Positions 6,731 to 7,236 of a stretch of DNA of 7,236 nt are shown piece after piece. Under the pieces are notes generated by a model. The model made no database searches. It saw only the letters and a program-made list of their open reading frames with translations, and was not told where the DNA came from. The position numbers and the translations under genes were made by a program. Each line of letters starts with the position of its first letter. Position 1 is the stretch's first letter. The stretch spans positions 1 to 7,236 of the forward strand of contig JAVVEZ010000126.1 of the NCBI GenBank assembly GCA_032250895.1, written 5' to 3'. This stretch comes from JAVVEZ01 sp032250895 (GTDB lineage: Bacteria; Pseudomonadota; Gammaproteobacteria; Pseudomonadales; Pseudohongiellaceae).

Positions 6731-6737
6731 TTATTGA

Positions 6738-7236
6738 GTGGGTAGCGACGAGAAGTTCTATTTAGCTCTTGAGCAGCGCATATTGCTTGATGCCGCAGGT
6801 ATGGCTACGGCAGAGCAGACTATTGCGGATAATAATGATGCGCTGCCCACAGCCGATTCCGATGCTAAGGACGACGTTGATGCGCTCCTGTCCGCGTTTG
6901 TTGAGCAGGATCTTGCAGAAAATGAGGAAGTAACCCAGGCCAACGACGAAGATGAAGATCAGGTCGAAGATCAGGAAGTAGCTCAGGTCAACGATGAAAG
7001 CGAACATCAGGATGACGAAGTTCAAGATGTAGCCCGGGTCAACGACGAGGACGGCCATCAGGATGAAGAAAGCCAGGAAGTAGCCCGGGTCAACGACGAA
7101 GATGAAGATCAGGACGAAGATCAGGAAGTAGCCCAAGCCAACGACGAAGATGAAGATCAGGAAGTAGCTCAGGTCAACGATGAAGATGAAGATCAGGTCG
7201 AAGATCAGGAAGTAGCTCAGGTCAACGATGAAGATG
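6738..7236 (+). CDS. N-terminus of a probable giant surface/secreted protein: LEPR-XLL-like motif plus acidic repeats (partial, runs off the right end)
   Basis: The frame is open from GTG 6738 to the window edge (166 codons, no stop), so the 3' end is missing. Residues 10-21 (ALEQRILLDAAG, then MATAEQ) match the LEPR-XLL type signature (LEPRxLLDAA) that, as I recall, marks the N-terminus of very large bacterial proteins with cadherin-like, VCBS or RTX repeats exported by type I secretion. Here Gln13 replaces the usual Pro. Residues 31-63 are polar and acidic. From residue 64 the protein is a run of imperfect 12-17-residue repeats, each with the core EVA(Q/R)(V/A)NDE followed by Asp/Glu/Gln. 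The tract is strongly acidic and has no cysteine, aromatic or Gly-rich nonapeptide motif. The downstream domains that would prove an adhesin lie outside the window. It is divergent from the deacetylase gene, with its own promoter. Confidence 0.82.
   Translation, partial: MGSDEKFYLALEQRILLDAAGMATAEQTIADNNDALPTADSDAKDDVDALLSAFVEQDLAENEEVTQANDEDEDQVEDQEVAQVNDESEHQDDEVQDVARVNDEDGHQDEESQEVARVNDEDEDQDEDQEVAQANDEDEDQEVAQVNDEDEDQVEDQEVAQVNDED
6927..7236 (+). repeat. imperfect tandem repeat array inside the LEPR-type gene
   Basis: Seven in-frame units begin at 6927, 6975, 7026, 7077, 7125, 7161 and 7209, with lengths of 48, 51, 51, 48, 36 and 48 bp and a last one cut by the window edge. All keep the reading frame. 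The core VA(Q/R)(V/A)NDE is constant except for VTQ in the first unit, while the acidic spacer varies. A 51-bp stretch at 6948-6998 recurs without a mismatch at 7182-7232, showing recent duplication or homogenisation. The array continues beyond the window. Confidence 0.92.

Larger units (their letters stand above)
6152..6737. other. 586-bp AT-rich divergent intergenic region
   Basis: No convincing gene is seen here. The stretch separates the leftward deacetylase gene from the rightward LEPR-type gene and is clearly richer in A and T than the genes on either side. It holds overlapping palindromes (6202-6217), a perfect 8-bp stem (6289-6311), a 12-bp palindrome ATTTAATTAAAT (6368-6379), a perfect TTGACA (6406-6411), the 10-bp palindrome CTTGATCAAG (6461-6470), a 5-bp hairpin (6540-6554), an AT inverted repeat (6580-6598) and a strong promoter (6654-6682). 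The density of dyads suggests a regulated control region. Confidence 0.75.

Noticed and set aside
6948..6983. EF-hand-like calcium loop in the NDEDEDQ repeat
   Set aside because: The 12-residue loop lacks the Gly at position 6, the hydrophobic residue at position 8 and the Glu at position 12. Only generic acidic character remains.
6762..7136. Minus-strand ORF of 124 codons rich in Phe, Ile, Leu and Val that looks like a multi-span membrane protein
   Set aside because: It is the antisense of the acidic repeats: GAA/GAT codons read backwards give Phe/Ile/Leu. The plus frame has a good RBS, promoter and a recognisable N-terminal motif.
6927..7236. CRISPR-like repeat array
   Set aside because: The repeats are contiguous, coding, in frame and variable in length, with no unique spacers.

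Overview
The window looks like a gammaproteobacterial chromosome, probably from a free-living or marine lineage. The evidence is a tRNA-Gly(CCC) closely resembling the enterobacterial glyU type with an encoded CCA end, an HAE1-type RND efflux pair, and GC-rich genes beside AT-rich intergenic DNA. Genus cannot be fixed from the sequence alone.

Layout. (1) 2-75, minus strand: a complete tRNA-Gly(CCC) transcribed out of the left edge. (2) 76-352: intergenic DNA holding a possible tRNA promoter and, nearer the efflux genes, a 16-bp inverted repeat overlapping promoter-like hexamers. (3) 353-4673, plus strand: a two-gene efflux operon, with a membrane-anchored periplasmic adaptor (378 aa) followed after 43 nt by a 1046-aa RND proton antiporter. 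All proton-relay residues are visible in the pump. No outer-membrane channel gene follows, so a channel encoded elsewhere is probably used. (4) 4674-4738: a short convergent gap with two mutually exclusive GC-rich hairpins. (5) 4739-6151, minus strand: a cytosolic-looking NodB-fold polysaccharide deacetylase-family protein (256 aa), then a small secreted protein (175 aa) with a paired-cysteine beta-rich C-terminal domain. (6) 6152-6737: an AT-rich 586-bp divergent intergenic region with several perfect palindromes and good sigma-70-like promoter elements. (7) 6738 to the right edge, plus strand: the 5' end of an open, unfinished gene. It starts GTG with a good ribosome binding site. The N-terminus carries a LEPR-XLL-like signature (ALEQRILLDAAG) known from very large surface or secreted proteins, followed by a highly acidic repeat tract.

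The efflux operon is conventional. The most interesting part is the right end: a probable giant surface protein with imperfect 12-17-residue acidic repeats, one of them duplicated as a perfect 51-bp copy. It is divergent from the deacetylase/secreted-protein pair across a palindrome-rich control region. A link among these last three genes (cell surface or matrix) is an inference from proximity only.
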